Source of the DNA: Collinsella sp.
Lineage (GTDB): Bacteria; Actinomycetota; Coriobacteriia; Coriobacteriales; Coriobacteriaceae
Direction of reading: 5' to 3'
DNA length: 14,218 nt
Assembly: GCA_014871665.1 (NCBI GenBank)
Contig: WGSL01000052.1
Location: forward strand, 1-14,218
The position numbers and the translations under genes are program-made. The notes below the pieces were generated by a model. That model saw only the letters and a list, made by a program, of their open reading frames with translations. It was not told the origin of the DNA and searched no databases. Positions 14,087 to 14,218 of this stretch are shown here, piece by piece (the first letter of the stretch is position 1; every line of letters begins with the position of its first letter).

Positions 14087-14169
14087 AAAACCATGCTCCA
14101 AAACAACGATTCAGCAGCTCAAACGTAAAGGGATCAACCCCACAGACGGCTCGAGCCCAAGGCTCCGTA

Positions 14170-14198
14170 ATCGTCCGACACGATTTTTGTAATGTCAA
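14170..14198 (-). promoter_or_regulatory. Possible promoter of the radical-SAM gene
   Basis: On the minus strand there is a perfect TTGACA (14193-14198). At 17 bases spacing the -10 is only GACGAT (14170-14175, three of six). A palindrome GGCTCGAGCC (14148-14157) lies downstream in the leader. The call rests mainly on the -35 box. Confidence 0.3.
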
Positions 14199-14218
14199 GA
14201 CTGGAATCGATAAAGTGC

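Noticed and set aside
1..14218. CRISPR array, phage genes, integrase, toxin-antitoxin or defence genes
   Set aside because: Looked for on both strands. There are no regularly spaced repeats, no transposase or integrase-like frame, and all convincing genes are housekeeping or hypothetical.

Overview
This 14.2-kb window is a GC-rich, chromosomal, housekeeping-type stretch. The combination of a Rho factor with a very long Ala/Pro/Lys/Arg-rich N-terminal extension, a CarD-family protein, strong GC bias at third codon positions, frequent intrinsic terminators and short dispersed hairpin repeats points to an actinobacterium. My best guess is the Coriobacteriia (Collinsella-like gut bacteria), inferred from protein style and not confirmed by any search. 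I see no phage, plasmid, transposase, CRISPR array or rRNA.

Layout from left to right. (1) 59-2699, minus: rho with its downstream terminator. (2) 2700-3227: a gene-free 528 bp holding the probable rho promoter and leader, a 150-bp element bounded by imperfect 26-bp inverted repeats, and the argS terminator. (3) 3228-5081, minus: argS. (4) 5082-5423: a divergent intergenic region with promoter candidates for argS and the CarD-like gene, plus several small repeats and palindromes. (5) 5424-6617, plus: a CarD-family regulator and an HD-domain phosphohydrolase. Each is followed by an almost identical 41-bp hairpin that looks like a terminator, so the HD gene is bracketed by direct repeats. (6) 6688-10732: proA (minus), an S33 prolyl-aminopeptidase-like hydrolase (plus) and proB (minus). 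The two proline-biosynthesis genes are therefore separated by an oppositely oriented peptidase gene. (7) 10812-12997, minus: tRNA-Ala(CGC), a strong terminator, a small coiled-coil/tail-anchored membrane protein of unknown function, and pncB (nicotinate phosphoribosyltransferase). (8) 13148-14086, minus: a PflX-type radical-SAM protein.

How the genes fit together: proB and proA supply the first two steps of proline synthesis from glutamate, and the hydrolase between them may recycle N-terminal proline from peptides. pncB feeds NAD salvage, argS and tRNA-Ala serve translation, and Rho and the CarD-like protein act on RNA polymerase or transcripts. Nothing here is clearly a new multi-gene system. 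The most interesting points are the 430-residue basic-repeat extension of Rho, a CarD-family protein with no tryptophan at all (the family normally uses one at the promoter fork), the repeats bracketing the HD gene, the peptidase inside the proBA locus, and the membrane-protein gene placed directly behind a tRNA terminator with no room for a promoter of its own.
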